Source: DATAGF01 sp963813355
GTDB lineage: Bacteria; Actinomycetota; Thermoleophilia; Miltoncostaeales; Miltoncostaeaceae
Assembly: GCA_963813355.1 (NCBI GenBank)
Contig: CAWEYS010000032.1
Location: forward strand, 1-64,000
Direction of reading: 5' to 3'
DNA: 64,000 nt
The translations under genes were made by a program, and so were the position numbers. Every line of letters begins with the position of its first letter. Positions within the stretch are counted from its first letter, which is position 1. This document shows, piece by piece, positions 36,846-45,248 of this stretch. The notes below the pieces were generated by a model. The model had not been told where the DNA came from. It saw only the letters and a program-made list of their open reading frames with translations, and searched no databases.

Positions 36846-37983
36846 CTAGGCGTGAGCCGCGGTGGTGCTGGGGGTCGCTGCGCGGCGTCGCGCCGGGGCG
36901 GGGCCCGGCGGCGGCGAGGCCGGCCAGGTGGCGGGCGATCCGCTTCGCGTCGCGGCCGACGCCCGGCAGCACGTCGGAGGTGACCGCGTACTGGAAGGGC
37001 AGGCCGACGAAGGCGAGGCCCGGGCTCCGACGCGCGCGACGCCCCGGTCGTGGACCGGCTGGCCGTCCTCGCCCAGCACCGGCAGGTCGATCCAGGAGAA
37101 GTCCTGGCGGAACCCCGTGCTCCAGACGACGTTGCGGGGCTCGAGGACCGCGGCCATCGTCCAGGACGGGGAGGCCGTCGCTGGTCCCCACCACCCTCGG
37201 CACCCGGTGGATGCCCGCCGCGGCGAGGCCGGCGGACTTCACCCTGATCAGGGGCGTCGCCCCGTGCGCGAGCTCCGGCCCGACCCTCCGCCCGATTGGC
37301 GTCCTCACCGTCAGGACGCGATGCCCGAGGAACCGGATCACCGGGAGGACGAACCGCGCCGGCACGCTCCCGTGGCGGACCGGGACCTCGGCGACCTCCC
37401 GGCCGGCGAGCCACGTCGGGCGCGTCCGGGCGAGCTCGAACGCGATCTCGGCGCCGGAGTTGCCCGCGCCGACGACCAGGACCGGGCCGCTCAGGAGCTG
37501 CTCCGGATCCCGGTAGCCGCTCGAGTGCAGCTGGCGGATGCCCGGGTCGAGCTCGTCGGCGAACGCCGGCATCCGGGGGATCCGGTGGGCTCCGGACGCG
37601 ACCACGACGTGGTCGGCCTCGAACCGGCGCCCGCCCGCGCCGACGACGAACCGATCACCGTCCTTGCCGAGCGCGTCGACCCGGGTGCCCGTGCGGACCG
37701 GCAGCCCGAAGCGCGCCGCGTACGCCTCCAGGTAGTCCGCCATCTCGTCCTTGGTCGGGAACGACCAGCCCGGCGCCGGGAAGCGCCAGCCCGGCAGCCC
37801 GTCGTAGCGCGCCGGGGTGAACAGCCGCAGCGAGCTCCAGCGGTTCCGCCACGCGTCCCCGATCCGCTCGCTCCCCTCCAGGATCACGAAGGGCCGGCCG
37901 CGCCTGGCCAGGTGGTACCCCACCGCGAGGCCCGCCTGCCCGCCGCCGATGATCACCGTCTCGAACCGCTCCGTCCCACCCAT
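36846..37983 (-). CDS. CzcO-like flavin-dependent monooxygenase (FAD/NAD(P)-binding), frameshifted
   Basis: About 375 residues from ATG 37983. FAD motif VIIGGGQAGLAVGYHLARRG, then WRNRWSSLRLFTPARYDGLP (the WR.RWDSL.L.TP block typical of CzcO/YUCCA-like enzymes), VVASGAHRIPRMPAFADELD, and the NADPH motif VLVVGAGNSGAEIAFELART. Shifts near 37155 and 37025 lead through NVVWSTGFRQDFSWIDLPVL (the ATG..P/STGF motif) to LAFVGLPFQYAVTSDVLPGV. Such enzymes oxygenate amines, sulfides or ketones. The upstream TPR-LuxR gene is separated by a terminator hairpin. Confidence 0.8.
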
Positions 37984-38073
37984 GGTGTCCTCCTCCGTCC
38001 GACGTTGCGGTGCGACGGTAGGAGGGGCGGGGACCCCGGCTCATCGCCGGAACCAGCCAATTCACGGGACCCG

Positions 38074-38097
38074 CGCGTGGTCAGAATTGACCACGCG
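38074..38097. terminator. hairpin after the second TPR-LuxR gene
   Basis: CGCGTGGTCA-GAAT-TGACCACGCG is a perfect 10-bp stem, a few bases past the regulator's stop at 38103 and 91 bases before the monooxygenase start. It may alternatively be an operator for the monooxygenase promoter. Confidence 0.55.
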
Positions 38098-38102
38098 GGG
38101 CG

Positions 38103-39738
38103 TCAGAGGAGGCCGTGCTCGAACGCGAAGGCCGCGGCGGCCGTGCGCGAGGGGACGCGGAGCTTGGCGAGGATGTTCTGGACGTGGCGGGCGACGGTGT
38201 GCTCGCTCACGACGAGCTCCGCGGCGATCTGGCGGTTGCTCCTGCCGGCGGCGACCAGCCGCAGCACGTCGAGCTCGCGCGGCGTGAGGTCGTGGGCCTG
38301 GCGACCCGCGGCGGGCGCGATCCGCGCCAGGTCGGGCGCCGCGCCGAGCTGCTCGAAGGCGCCGCGGGCCGCCTCCAGCTCCAGCCCGGCCGTGTCCTCG
38401 TCGCCGAGGGCGCGGCACGCCATGCCGACGAGGACCCGGGTGCGGGCGGCCTCGTACGGCGCGCCGAGCTCCTGCCAGATTCGGAGCGCGCGCCGCAGCG
38501 GGAGCAGAGCGGCGCTCGGCGCTCCGTCGGCCAGCTCGACCGCCCCGAGCACCTGGCCGCTGATCGCCGAGAGCATGGGGCTCCGGTAGCGCTCGGCGAT
38601 CTGCCGCCAGCTCGTCGGCGGCCCCGCGCGCCGCCTCGCCGTCGCCGGCCGCCACCGCGATCTCCGCGCAGGCGGGCAGGAGCCTCGCGCGCTCGAGGGG
38701 CTCGGCGCTCTCGGCGATCGCCCTGTGGATCGCGCCGGCGGCGGCTCCGGCGTCGCCCTGGGCGAGCCGGAGCAGCGCGAGTCCCGGCTGAGGCTCCCGC
38801 CCGGAGCGGTTCGCGTCCCGGTAGGCGTCCTCGGCGGCGGCGAAGTCGCCGCGCAGGCGATGCACCTCGCCCTGCAGGTACAGCGCCTGGCCGGCGTCCA
38901 TCGGGCTCATCGCCCGCTCGCACCGCTCGCGCGCCCGGTGCGCCTCCGCCAGGGCGTCCCCCCACGCGCCGTGGACCTGCATGATCTCGGCGCGATGGGC
39001 GAGGCAGCGGCCGCTGAAGGCCACCATCTCGGGCTGCCGCTCGCACCAGCGCGAGAGCGCGTCGGTCCACTCCTGGGCCCGGCGCAGGTCGTAGGCCTCC
39101 TCGCACCCCGCGATCACGCCGCAGTAGACGATGCCGGTGATGATCGGCGCCAGCTCCTCCGCGGCCACGGCGAGCATCGCCTCGTCCAGGAGGGCGAGGC
39201 CCTCCTCCACCCGTCCGCCCTTGATCAGGTTCCGTCCCTGGAGCTGCACGGCCAGGGCGAGGAGGTCCGGGTCGCGGAAGCGCAGCGCCACCTCGGCCGC
39301 CGACTCCGCGGCGGCGCGGGCGGCCTCGTTGTCCCCGGCCATCTCGCGCTGGATCGCGGCCGGCAGGAGCAGGTAGCCGCGCTCGGCCGAGTCGCCGCCC
39401 GCGCCCTCGACGAGCCGCTGCGCGCGCCCGAACCACCCCGTGGCCCGGCCCATCTCCCCCCGGACCGCGAGGTGCATCCCGAGGAACACGGCGCAGCGCG
39501 CGGCGCGCAGCGGGTCGCCGCCATCCGCGTGCTCGCGGTGGGCGCGCTCCAGGCAGCTCAGGAAGTCGTCGAAGCGGCCCAGCATGTAGGCCGACGTCGC
39601 CAGCCGCTCGAGGTCCTCCCCGCCGAGCGGCCCGGCCCGCTCCGCGCGCTCGAGCGCCCGTAGGGCGTCGCCCCAGGCGAGGTCGGCGAACGCGTCCCGC
39701 CCCCGCTCGAGCTCCCGCGCGGCATCCACCGTGGTCAC
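38103..39738 (-). CDS. TPR-containing LuxR-family regulator, one frameshift
   Basis: About 545 residues from ATG 39738. TPR-like helices throughout: MTTVDAARELERGRDAFADL, RLATSAYMLGRFDDFLSCLE, GREPQPGLALLRLAQGDAGA. After a shift near 38590 it ends with LGAAPDLARIAPAAG and the LuxR helix-turn-helix HDLTPRELDVLRLVAAGRSN, ELVVSEHTVARHVQNILAKL. Same layout as 17991-19660, so these are paralogues. The gene lies upstream of the CzcO-like monooxygenase in the same direction. Confidence 0.8.
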
Positions 39739-39853
39739 CCCCCCGCCGGGCCCCCGATCGCGGACAACCTACTCGAGTAGACCGAGCCCGCGGGCCCCAG
39801 AACTTCGTGTGCGACGGCGGCAACCTGCGGGTGCGGTTCTCCGGCGCGACGGG
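39739..39853. other. intergenic gap between the TPR-LuxR and hydrolase genes
   Basis: No gene assigned. A short plus-strand frame ends NFVCDGGNLRVRFSGATG at 39857, back to back with the stop of the minus-strand hydrolase; it may be the end of a lost gene but is too short to name. Confidence 0.3.
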
Positions 39854-40559
39854 CTAGGAGCGATCGGCGGGCGGGGTCCCCGCCTGGGGATCGCCCGCCC
39901 CGGTCGCGGCCGGCTCGTCCGTCAGCCGGGCGAGCCAGGCCGCGGCGTCGGCGAGGTCGGACGGGGCGAGCTCGTGGCCGGCGTCCGCCACGCGGTAGGC
40001 GACGTCGGCGCCGGCGGCCGCCAGGATCCGCGCGAGCCGCTCGGGCTGCTCTGCGCGGGATGAGGGGGTCGCGGGCGCCGGCGGCGACCAGGACGCTCGT
40101 CCCCTCCAGGCGCAGCGGCCGGTCGGGCTCGTACGGGAGCATCGGCCGCAGCAGGGCGGCGCCCCGGAGGGTCCCCGGCCGGCGCAGCAGGAGGCTGGCG
40201 GCGATGTTCGCGCCGTTCGAGTAGCCGAGCGCGACGATGCGGCCCGCGTCGAGGCCGTAGGCGGCCGCGGCCGCGGCGACGAAGTCGGCCATCTCGTCCG
40301 TCCGCGCCAGCAGGTCGGGGATGTCGAGCTCGGTCGGGCTGTGGCGGCGGAAGAAGCGGCGCGTCACCCCGTTCTCGAGCTCCTTGCCGCGCGGGCTCAG
40401 CAGCGTCGCCCCGGGAGCCAGCCGGCGGCCGAGCTCGACGAGCTGGTGCTCGTCGCCCCCGGTCGCGTGCAGGAGGAGCAGGGTCGCGCCGCCGTCCCCC
40501 GGCACCAGGACGTGCTCGTAGCCCAGGTCGCGGCGCGGCTGCGCGGTCGCCCCGGTCAC
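39854..40559 (-). CDS. MhqD/YpfH-like carboxylesterase, one frameshift
   Basis: About 235 residues from GTG 40559, overlapping the dioxygenase stop by GTGA. Motifs: LLLLHATGGDEHQLVELGRR (oxyanion), LSPRGKELENGVTRRFFRR, nucleophile elbow IVALGYSNGANIAASLLLR, VLVAAGARDPLIP (Asp), and after a shift near 40060 VADAGHELAPSDLADAAAWL (His). This is the phospholipase/carboxylesterase family including B. subtilis MhqD. Paired with an MhqO-like ring-cleaving dioxygenase, as in quinone/diamide-stress operons. Confidence 0.85.
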
Positions 40560-41497
40560 CGGGGGTCCCTCGCCGCCGCGGGCCAGTCCGCGCGCGGGTC
40601 GGGGAGGGGGGTGAGCCGCGCCTCCACCTCCGCCCGCCGGGCCTCGAGCCACGGCGGCAGGATGATCCGGCGGCCGAGCTCCTCCACCGGGCCGTCCACC
40701 GTGAAGCCCGGCTCCTCGGTCGCCAGCTCGAACAGGACCCCGCCCGGCTCGCGGAAGTAGAGCGAGTGGAAGTAGTGCCGGTCGATGATCCCGCTGTTGG
40801 GCACGCCGGCGTCGCCCAGGCGCTGCAGCCAGGCGCCCTGCTCGGCGTCGGTGGTCGCCCAGGCCACGTGGTGCACCGTGCCGGCGCTCTGGCGTCCGCG
40901 CTCGGCGGGGGCGGGGTCGAGCGCGATCCATCCGCCGCGGCCCGGCCCGCGCAGCTCCCATGCGCCGTCGGCCCGCCGCTCGGCGCCCATCAGGCCCTCC
41001 AGCAGCTCAGCGGTCCGCTCGGGGCGCAGGCTGTGGGCGCGCACCCCCTCGAAGCCCTGCAGCGCCACCTCCGCCGGGACCTCGGGGTGGTCGGCGATCA
41101 GGGGCTCGTCGCCGACCGAGCTGACGACGAGCTCGTGGCCGAGGCCCTCGCCGTCGGCGAACCGCAGCGCGTTCCCCTCCCGCTCGAACGGGACGCCCTC
41201 CGCGGCCAGGCGTCCGGCCCAGAAGTCGAGCGCCTCGGCCGAGGCGACGCGCCAGACGACGCGGTGGACCATCCCGGCCCCGGGCCGTCCCGGGATCGCG
41301 CCCGGGTACTCGAAGAACGTGATGTCCGCGCCCGGCCGGGCGAGCTCGTCGCCGTAGAAGAGGTGGTAGACGCTGGGATCGTCCTGGTTGACCGTCTTGG
41401 CGGTCAGGCGCAGCCCGAGGACCCGCGCGTAGAAGTCCACGTTCCGCGGGGCGTCTCCGGTGATCGCCGTGATGTGGTGCAGGCCGTCGAGCCTCAT
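40556..41497 (-). CDS. mhqO: MhqO-like ring-cleaving dioxygenase (VOC family)
   Basis: Intact, 313 residues from ATG 41497 (GGAAGGGGACG upstream). Motifs: LDGLHHITAITGDAPRNVDF, YARVLGLRLTAKTVNQDDPS, YHLFYGDELARPGADITFFE, VHHVAWATTDAEQGAWLQRL, YFHSLYFREPGGVLFELATE. The paired GLHHIT, TVHHVA and E of LFELAT are the metal ligands expected in this group. B. subtilis MhqO-type enzymes are induced by quinones and electrophiles. The hydrolase gene follows with a 4-base overlap. A strong promoter with two inverted repeats sits directly upstream. Confidence 0.85.
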   Translation of the reverse strand: MRLDGLHHITAITGDAPRNVDFYARVLGLRLTAKTVNQDDPSVYHLFYGDELARPGADITFFEYPGAIPGRPGAGMVHRVVWRVASAEALDFWAGRLAAEGVPFEREGNALRFADGEGLGHELVVSSVGDEPLIADHPEVPAEVALQGFEGVRAHSLRPERTAELLEGLMGAERRADGAWELRGPGRGGWIALDPAPAERGRQSAGTVHHVAWATTDAEQGAWLQRLGDAGVPNSGIIDRHYFHSLYFREPGGVLFELATEEPGFTVDGPVEELGRRIILPPWLEARRAEVEARLTPLPDPRADWPAAARDPR

Positions 41498-41544
41498 CGT
41501 CCGTCCCCTTCCGCCGCGCCGCGGCGCCCGCTCGTCGTGAAAAC

Positions 41545-41560
41545 TTGCTTGCGCAAGCAA
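41545..41560. promoter_or_regulatory. perfect 16-bp palindrome (operator) before mhqO
   Basis: TTGCTTGCGCAAGCAA is a perfect palindrome just downstream of the -10 on the mhqO strand, around the expected transcription start. Such placement would block RNA polymerase when a MarR- or TetR-type dimer binds. No regulator gene lies next to it. Confidence 0.7.
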
Positions 41561-41587
41561 CGATAGCCGCGGTGCTTGCAGTGTCAA
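41560..41587 (-). promoter_or_regulatory. mhqO promoter
   Basis: On the minus strand TTGACA (41587-41582), a 16-base spacer and TATCGT (41565-41560) form a good sigma-70-like promoter, 63 bases before the mhqO ATG. Both elements touch inverted repeats with the same TGCTTG/CAAGCA half-sites. Confidence 0.65.
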
Positions 41588-41590
41588 GCA
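41573..41590. promoter_or_regulatory. second operator, TGCTTG-N6-CAAGCA
   Basis: An inverted repeat with the same half-sites as the 16-bp palindrome covers the -35 box. Two operators 28 bp apart, centre to centre, suggest cooperative repression of mhqO, and could also affect the plus-strand gene at 41734. Confidence 0.65.
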
Positions 41591-41733
41591 ACCACCCTCC
41601 CGACGGAACGGCCGGGGTTCTGCGCGGGGGGTGGCGCCTTGCCGTCGCGCCGCCACCGGGTTTAGCGTGGGCGGCCGCCTCCGGGACGGCGCTCACCGTC
41701 TCGGACCTGAGAGCGGGGGGAGACCGCCGGGAC

Positions 41734-42336
41734 ATGTCGCTGCAGAACCGCGTCACGCCGTACTCGGACCTGGTGGCGGTCCCCGAGCGGGGGGCGCTGA
41801 TGGGCAACCGCGGCGTGCTCCACGACGACCATCGCCAGATCGTGCGCTTCAGCCGGGGCCGCCGCTGGATCGCGTGCCTGACCGAGTTCAAGGGCCGGCG
41901 CCGCGCCCCGATGACCCCCGGCCACTACACCGAGCTGTTCTTCCTCGACGAGGCCACCGCCCTCGCCGCCGGGCACCGCCCCTGCCACGAGTGCCGCCGC
42001 CCCGACTCGCTGCTCTTCCGCGAGGCGTGGGCCCGCGCGACCGGCGCCGACCCGACGACCGCGCTGGAGACGCTCGACCGCAGCCTGCACGAGGACCGGC
42101 TCGAGGCCCCGGGGCGGATGCGGCGCTGGTCGGCCCCCGCGGACGAGCTCCCCGACGGGGCGATGGTCGAGATGGGCGGCGAGGCCTACCTGATCTGGGA
42201 GGGCGCCGTCCGCGCGTGGACGCCGGGCGGCTACACCCTCGCCCGCCGCACGCCGGCGGGCCGCCTGCGGGTGCTCACGCCGCGCGCCATCTGCGCCACG
42301 ATCGCCGCCGGGTACCGCCCGGCGGTCGCGCTCTGA
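41734..42336 (+). CDS. conserved hypothetical protein with CHECRR motif
   Basis: Intact, 200 residues from ATG 41734. Begins SLQNRVTPYSDLVAVPERGA, then MGNRGVLHDDHRQIVRFSRG, TPGHYTELFFLDEATALAAG and HRPCHECRRPDSLLFREAWA. The C-x2-C within HRPCHECRRPD resembles the Cys pair of Ada-like metal-binding modules (GYRPCKRC), but the rest differs. The C-terminus has DGAMVEMGGEAYLIWEGAVR. I recall this as a widespread uncharacterised family; a metal-binding or nucleic-acid role is only a guess. Confidence 0.65.
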   Translation: MSLQNRVTPYSDLVAVPERGALMGNRGVLHDDHRQIVRFSRGRRWIACLTEFKGRRRAPMTPGHYTELFFLDEATALAAGHRPCHECRRPDSLLFREAWARATGADPTTALETLDRSLHEDRLEAPGRMRRWSAPADELPDGAMVEMGGEAYLIWEGAVRAWTPGGYTLARRTPAGRLRVLTPRAICATIAAGYRPAVAL

Positions 42337-42338
42337 GG

Positions 42339-42737
42339 TCAGACCTCGGCGTCGACGAGGAAGACCGGGTGGTCGGCGGGGTCGGGGAGCCTGTCGAAGT
42401 AGCGCTCGACCTCGCGCCCGACCCTCTCCCGGTAGGCCGCGATGACCGGGGGCCGCGCGTCGACCGGGAGCTCGTCCGCCGCGAAGGCGTGGGTCCGCCC
42501 GCGCCGAGTCAGCTGGCCGCCGCGGGCCGCGCGCAGGTTCTTCACCCAGTCCGACTCGCCGCGCGTGGAGACGATGTAGCGCGCGCCGCCGTGGTCGACC
42601 GGGATCACCGGCACCCGCATGGGCCGGCCGCTCTGGCGCCCCTGCACGGTGAGCATCTCCGTCCCCATGATCCCGAGGCGCATCGCCATCGGGTTGAACA
42701 CCTTGCGGGTGAACCAATTCGGGGCGAGGTAGGCCAC
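42339..42737 (-). CDS. F420-dependent nitroreductase/quinone reductase family protein (DDN-like)
   Basis: Intact, 132 residues. Split-barrel features: LAPNWFTRKVFNPMAMRLGI at the start, MLTVQGRQSGRPMRVPVIPV (the TVGRKSG..R.VP motif of DDN proteins), RYIVSTRGESDWVKNLRAAR, GQLTRRGRTHAFAADELPVD. These proteins use deazaflavin F420 to reduce quinones or nitro compounds in Actinomycetota. Its stop is 2 bp from that of the convergent upstream gene. Fits with the nearby quinone-stress operon. Confidence 0.8.
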   Translation of the reverse strand: MAYLAPNWFTRKVFNPMAMRLGIMGTEMLTVQGRQSGRPMRVPVIPVDHGGARYIVSTRGESDWVKNLRAARGGQLTRRGRTHAFAADELPVDARPPVIAAYRERVGREVERYFDRLPDPADHPVFLVDAEV

Positions 42738-42798
42738 GGGTCATCATGATCCCGCCGCGGCGGCCCGCGCAACGCGCCCGCCCCTGTAGTTTCGGGCC

Positions 42799-44208
42799 GT
42801 GGCCGCCGAGTACGAGCTCGCGATCGTCGGGTCGGGCCCGGGGGGGCTCAAGGCCGCGATGCAGGCGGCCAAGCTGCACAAGCGCGTGGTCGTGGTCAAC
42901 CGCGGGCCGATGCTGGGCGGGGTCTCGACCAACACCGGGACGATCCCGAGCAAGACGCTGCGGGAGGCGATCCTCTACCTCACCGGCCTCGGGCAGCGCG
43001 ACATCTACGGCCAGGCCTTCCGCGTCAAGGCGGACCTGACCTTCGACGACCTGCGCGCCCGCATGGAGCAGGTGGTCGAGACCGAGCGGAACGTCGTGCG
43101 CGACCAGCTCCTGCGCAACCACGTGACCGTCCTCGACGGCACCGCCTCGTTCGCGGCGCCGCACGAGCTGCGGATCGCCTCCGAGGACGGGGAGCGGCGC
43201 ATCGCTGCCGAGCGGGTCGTCCTGGCCCCCGGCTCGCGCCCCACCCGCCCGGACGGCGTCGACTTCAACGAGCGCACCATCCTCGACTCGGACGGCATCC
43301 TGCACCTGGAGAAGATCCCGGACACGATGGTGGTGGTGGGCGCCGGCGTCATCGGCGTCGAGTACGCCTCGATGTTCACGGCCCTGGGCTGCAAGGTCAC
43401 GCTCATCGACGGCCGCCCGGACGTGCTGCCGTTCTGCGACAAGGAGATCGTCGAGTCGCTCCTCTTCTACCTGCGCGACCGGCGCCTGACGCTCCGGGTC
43501 GGCGAGAAGGTCGTGGCGGTCGAGGAGCACCCCGCCGGGACGGTGACCCGGCTGGAGAGCGGAAAGCAGATCGCCGCCGACGTCGTCCTCTACTCCGCCG
43601 GCCGCCGCGGGGCGGTCAACGGCCTCGGGCTGGAGGCGCTGCCGCTCGCGCCGACCGCCCGCGGCCTGCTCGAGGTCGGCGACACCTACCGCACCGCGGT
43701 CGACCACGTGTGGGCGGTGGGCGACGTCATCGGCTTCCCGAGCCTCGCCTCATCGTCGGCCGAGCAGGGCCGGATCGCGGCGCTCGACGCCTTCGGCCAC
43801 CCCTTCGACACGCTCGAGAACAACATCCTGCCCTTCGGGATCTACGCGATCCCCGAGATCAGCTTCGTCGGCAGGAACGAGGCCGAGCTCACCGAGGCCG
43901 GCGTGCCCTACGAGGTGGGCGTCTCGCGCTACCGCGAGCTGGCCCGGGGCCAGATCCTGGGCGACACGCACGGGATGCTGAAGCTGATGGTCCACGCCGA
44001 CGAGCGCACGCTGCTCGGCGTCCATGCCTTCGGCCCGGGCGCGACCGAGCTGGTGCACATCGGCCAGACGGCAATGGCCCTGGGGGGGAAGGTCAACTAC
44101 CTGGTGGACGCCGTCTTCAACTACCCGACCCTGGCCGAGGCCTACAAGGTCGCGGCCCTCGACGCGGCCAACCGGCTCGCGGCCCTCGAGGAGGCCCTCT
44201 CTGACTGA
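42799..44208 (+). CDS. sthA: soluble NAD(P)+ transhydrogenase
   Basis: Intact, 469 residues from GTG 42799. FAD motif YELAIVGSGPGGLKAAMQAA, then GGVSTNTGTIPSKTLREAIL: the CxxxxC redox pair of lipoamide dehydrogenase relatives is absent, and even the single Cys of E. coli SthA (GGGCTHWGT) is Ser here. NAD motif MVVVGAGVIGVEYASMFTAL, FAD motif VDHVWAVGDVIGFPSLASSS, dimerisation domain with LGVHAFGPGATELVHIGQTA. It exchanges hydride between NADH and NADP+. The next gene starts inside its last codons. Confidence 0.88.
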   Translation: MAAEYELAIVGSGPGGLKAAMQAAKLHKRVVVVNRGPMLGGVSTNTGTIPSKTLREAILYLTGLGQRDIYGQAFRVKADLTFDDLRARMEQVVETERNVVRDQLLRNHVTVLDGTASFAAPHELRIASEDGERRIAAERVVLAPGSRPTRPDGVDFNERTILDSDGILHLEKIPDTMVVVGAGVIGVEYASMFTALGCKVTLIDGRPDVLPFCDKEIVESLLFYLRDRRLTLRVGEKVVAVEEHPAGTVTRLESGKQIAADVVLYSAGRRGAVNGLGLEALPLAPTARGLLEVGDTYRTAVDHVWAVGDVIGFPSLASSSAEQGRIAALDAFGHPFDTLENNILPFGIYAIPEISFVGRNEAELTEAGVPYEVGVSRYRELARGQILGDTHGMLKLMVHADERTLLGVHAFGPGATELVHIGQTAMALGGKVNYLVDAVFNYPTLAEAYKVAALDAANRLAALEEALSD

Positions 44209-45076
44209 GGCGGCGCGCCGCCGGATCGACGTCGGCGAGGTGCGCCTGGCGGTCGCCGAGGCCGGCGATCCGGCCGGCGAGCCGGTCGTGCTGCTGCACG
44301 GGTTCCCCGAGCTGGCCCACTCCTGGCGCCACCAGCTCCCCGCCCTGGCGGAGGCCGGGTACCACGCCGTGGCGCCCGACCTGCGCGGCTTCGGCGGCTC
44401 GGACCGACCCCCGGCGGTGGAGGACTACGCCGCGCGGGCGCTGGTCGGCGACGTCGCGGGGCTGATCCGCGCGCTGGGGCACGAGAGCGCCCACGTGGTG
44501 GGCCACGACTGGGGTGGCAGCCTCGCCTGGGGCCTCGCCGGGAGCCTGCCCGCGGTGGTCCGGACGCTGACGATCCTGAACGCCCCTCAGGGGCCCGTCT
44601 CGGCGCGCCTGCGCCGCGAGGACCGGACCCAGCAGGCCAAGAGCTGGTACATGCTGCTGTTCCAGTTCCCCGGCGTGGCCGAGGCGTGGCTCTCCGACGA
44701 CGACTTCGCCAACCTGCGCCGCTTCGTCTTCGACACGGCGGCGCCGGGGACGTTCCCGCCCGAGGACCGCGAGGTCCTGGTCGACGCCCTGCGCCGCGAC
44801 GGCGCCCTCACCGCCGCGCTCAACTACTACCGGGCGAACATGCCGCCCTCGTCGTGGCTCCGCGATCCGCCCGAGCCCCCCGAGATCACGGTCCCCACCA
44901 TGATCATCTGGGGGGAGGCCGACGCCTACATGGACCCCCTGCTGCTGGAGCGCTCCGCCGCGACCGTCACCGGCCCGCTGCGCGTCGAGCGCCTGCCCGG
45001 CGTGAGCCACTGGGTGCAGCAGGAGGTGCCCGACCGGGTCAACGCGCTGCTGCTCGACTTTCTCGAAGACCACTGA
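44201..45076 (+). CDS. alpha/beta hydrolase, epoxide-hydrolase-like
   Basis: About 291 residues. The likely start is CTG 44201, with GAGGAGG 6 bases upstream, overlapping sthA by 8 bases; no ATG fits. Motifs: PVVLLHGFPELAHSWRHQLP (HGFPE oxyanion), HAVAPDLRGFGGSDRPPAVE, nucleophile Asp in AHVVGHDWGGSLAWGLAGSL, Asp in MIIWGEADAYMDPLLLERS, His in LPGVSHWVQQEVPDRVNALL. An Asp nucleophile in GHDWGG and HGFPE mark epoxide hydrolases or related dehalogenases. Substrate unknown. Confidence 0.85.
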   Translation: MTEAARRRIDVGEVRLAVAEAGDPAGEPVVLLHGFPELAHSWRHQLPALAEAGYHAVAPDLRGFGGSDRPPAVEDYAARALVGDVAGLIRALGHESAHVVGHDWGGSLAWGLAGSLPAVVRTLTILNAPQGPVSARLRREDRTQQAKSWYMLLFQFPGVAEAWLSDDDFANLRRFVFDTAAPGTFPPEDREVLVDALRRDGALTAALNYYRANMPPSSWLRDPPEPPEITVPTMIIWGEADAYMDPLLLERSAATVTGPLRVERLPGVSHWVQQEVPDRVNALLLDFLEDH

Positions 45077-45152
45077 AGAAGTCGGTCGCACGTCCGCCGG
45101 CTTTGTCGGCCCCCGGCCGACCGAGAACCGGCGCGCTCCGGCGTCCGCGTCA

Positions 45153-45178
45153 ACGCCGATGCCTCCTGGCATCGGCGT
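45153..45178. terminator. bidirectional terminator between convergent genes
   Basis: ACGCCGATGCC-TCCT-GGCATCGGCGT is a perfect 11-bp stem with a 4-base loop, midway between the plus-strand hydrolase stop (45076) and the minus-strand fusion-gene stop (45249). Confidence 0.7.
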
Positions 45179-45248
45179 GGGCCGCGTCCATCCGGATCGC
45201 TTGGTTTTCGCTCGGCGGGCCGCGCGACCTTGGTTCTTCAGCGGCCTT

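Noticed and set aside
39801..39857. Plus-strand frame ending NFVCDGGNLRVRFSGATG
   Set aside because: It looks protein-like but is only 18 residues with no start, no site and no assignable family; it could be the scrap of a lost exported protein.
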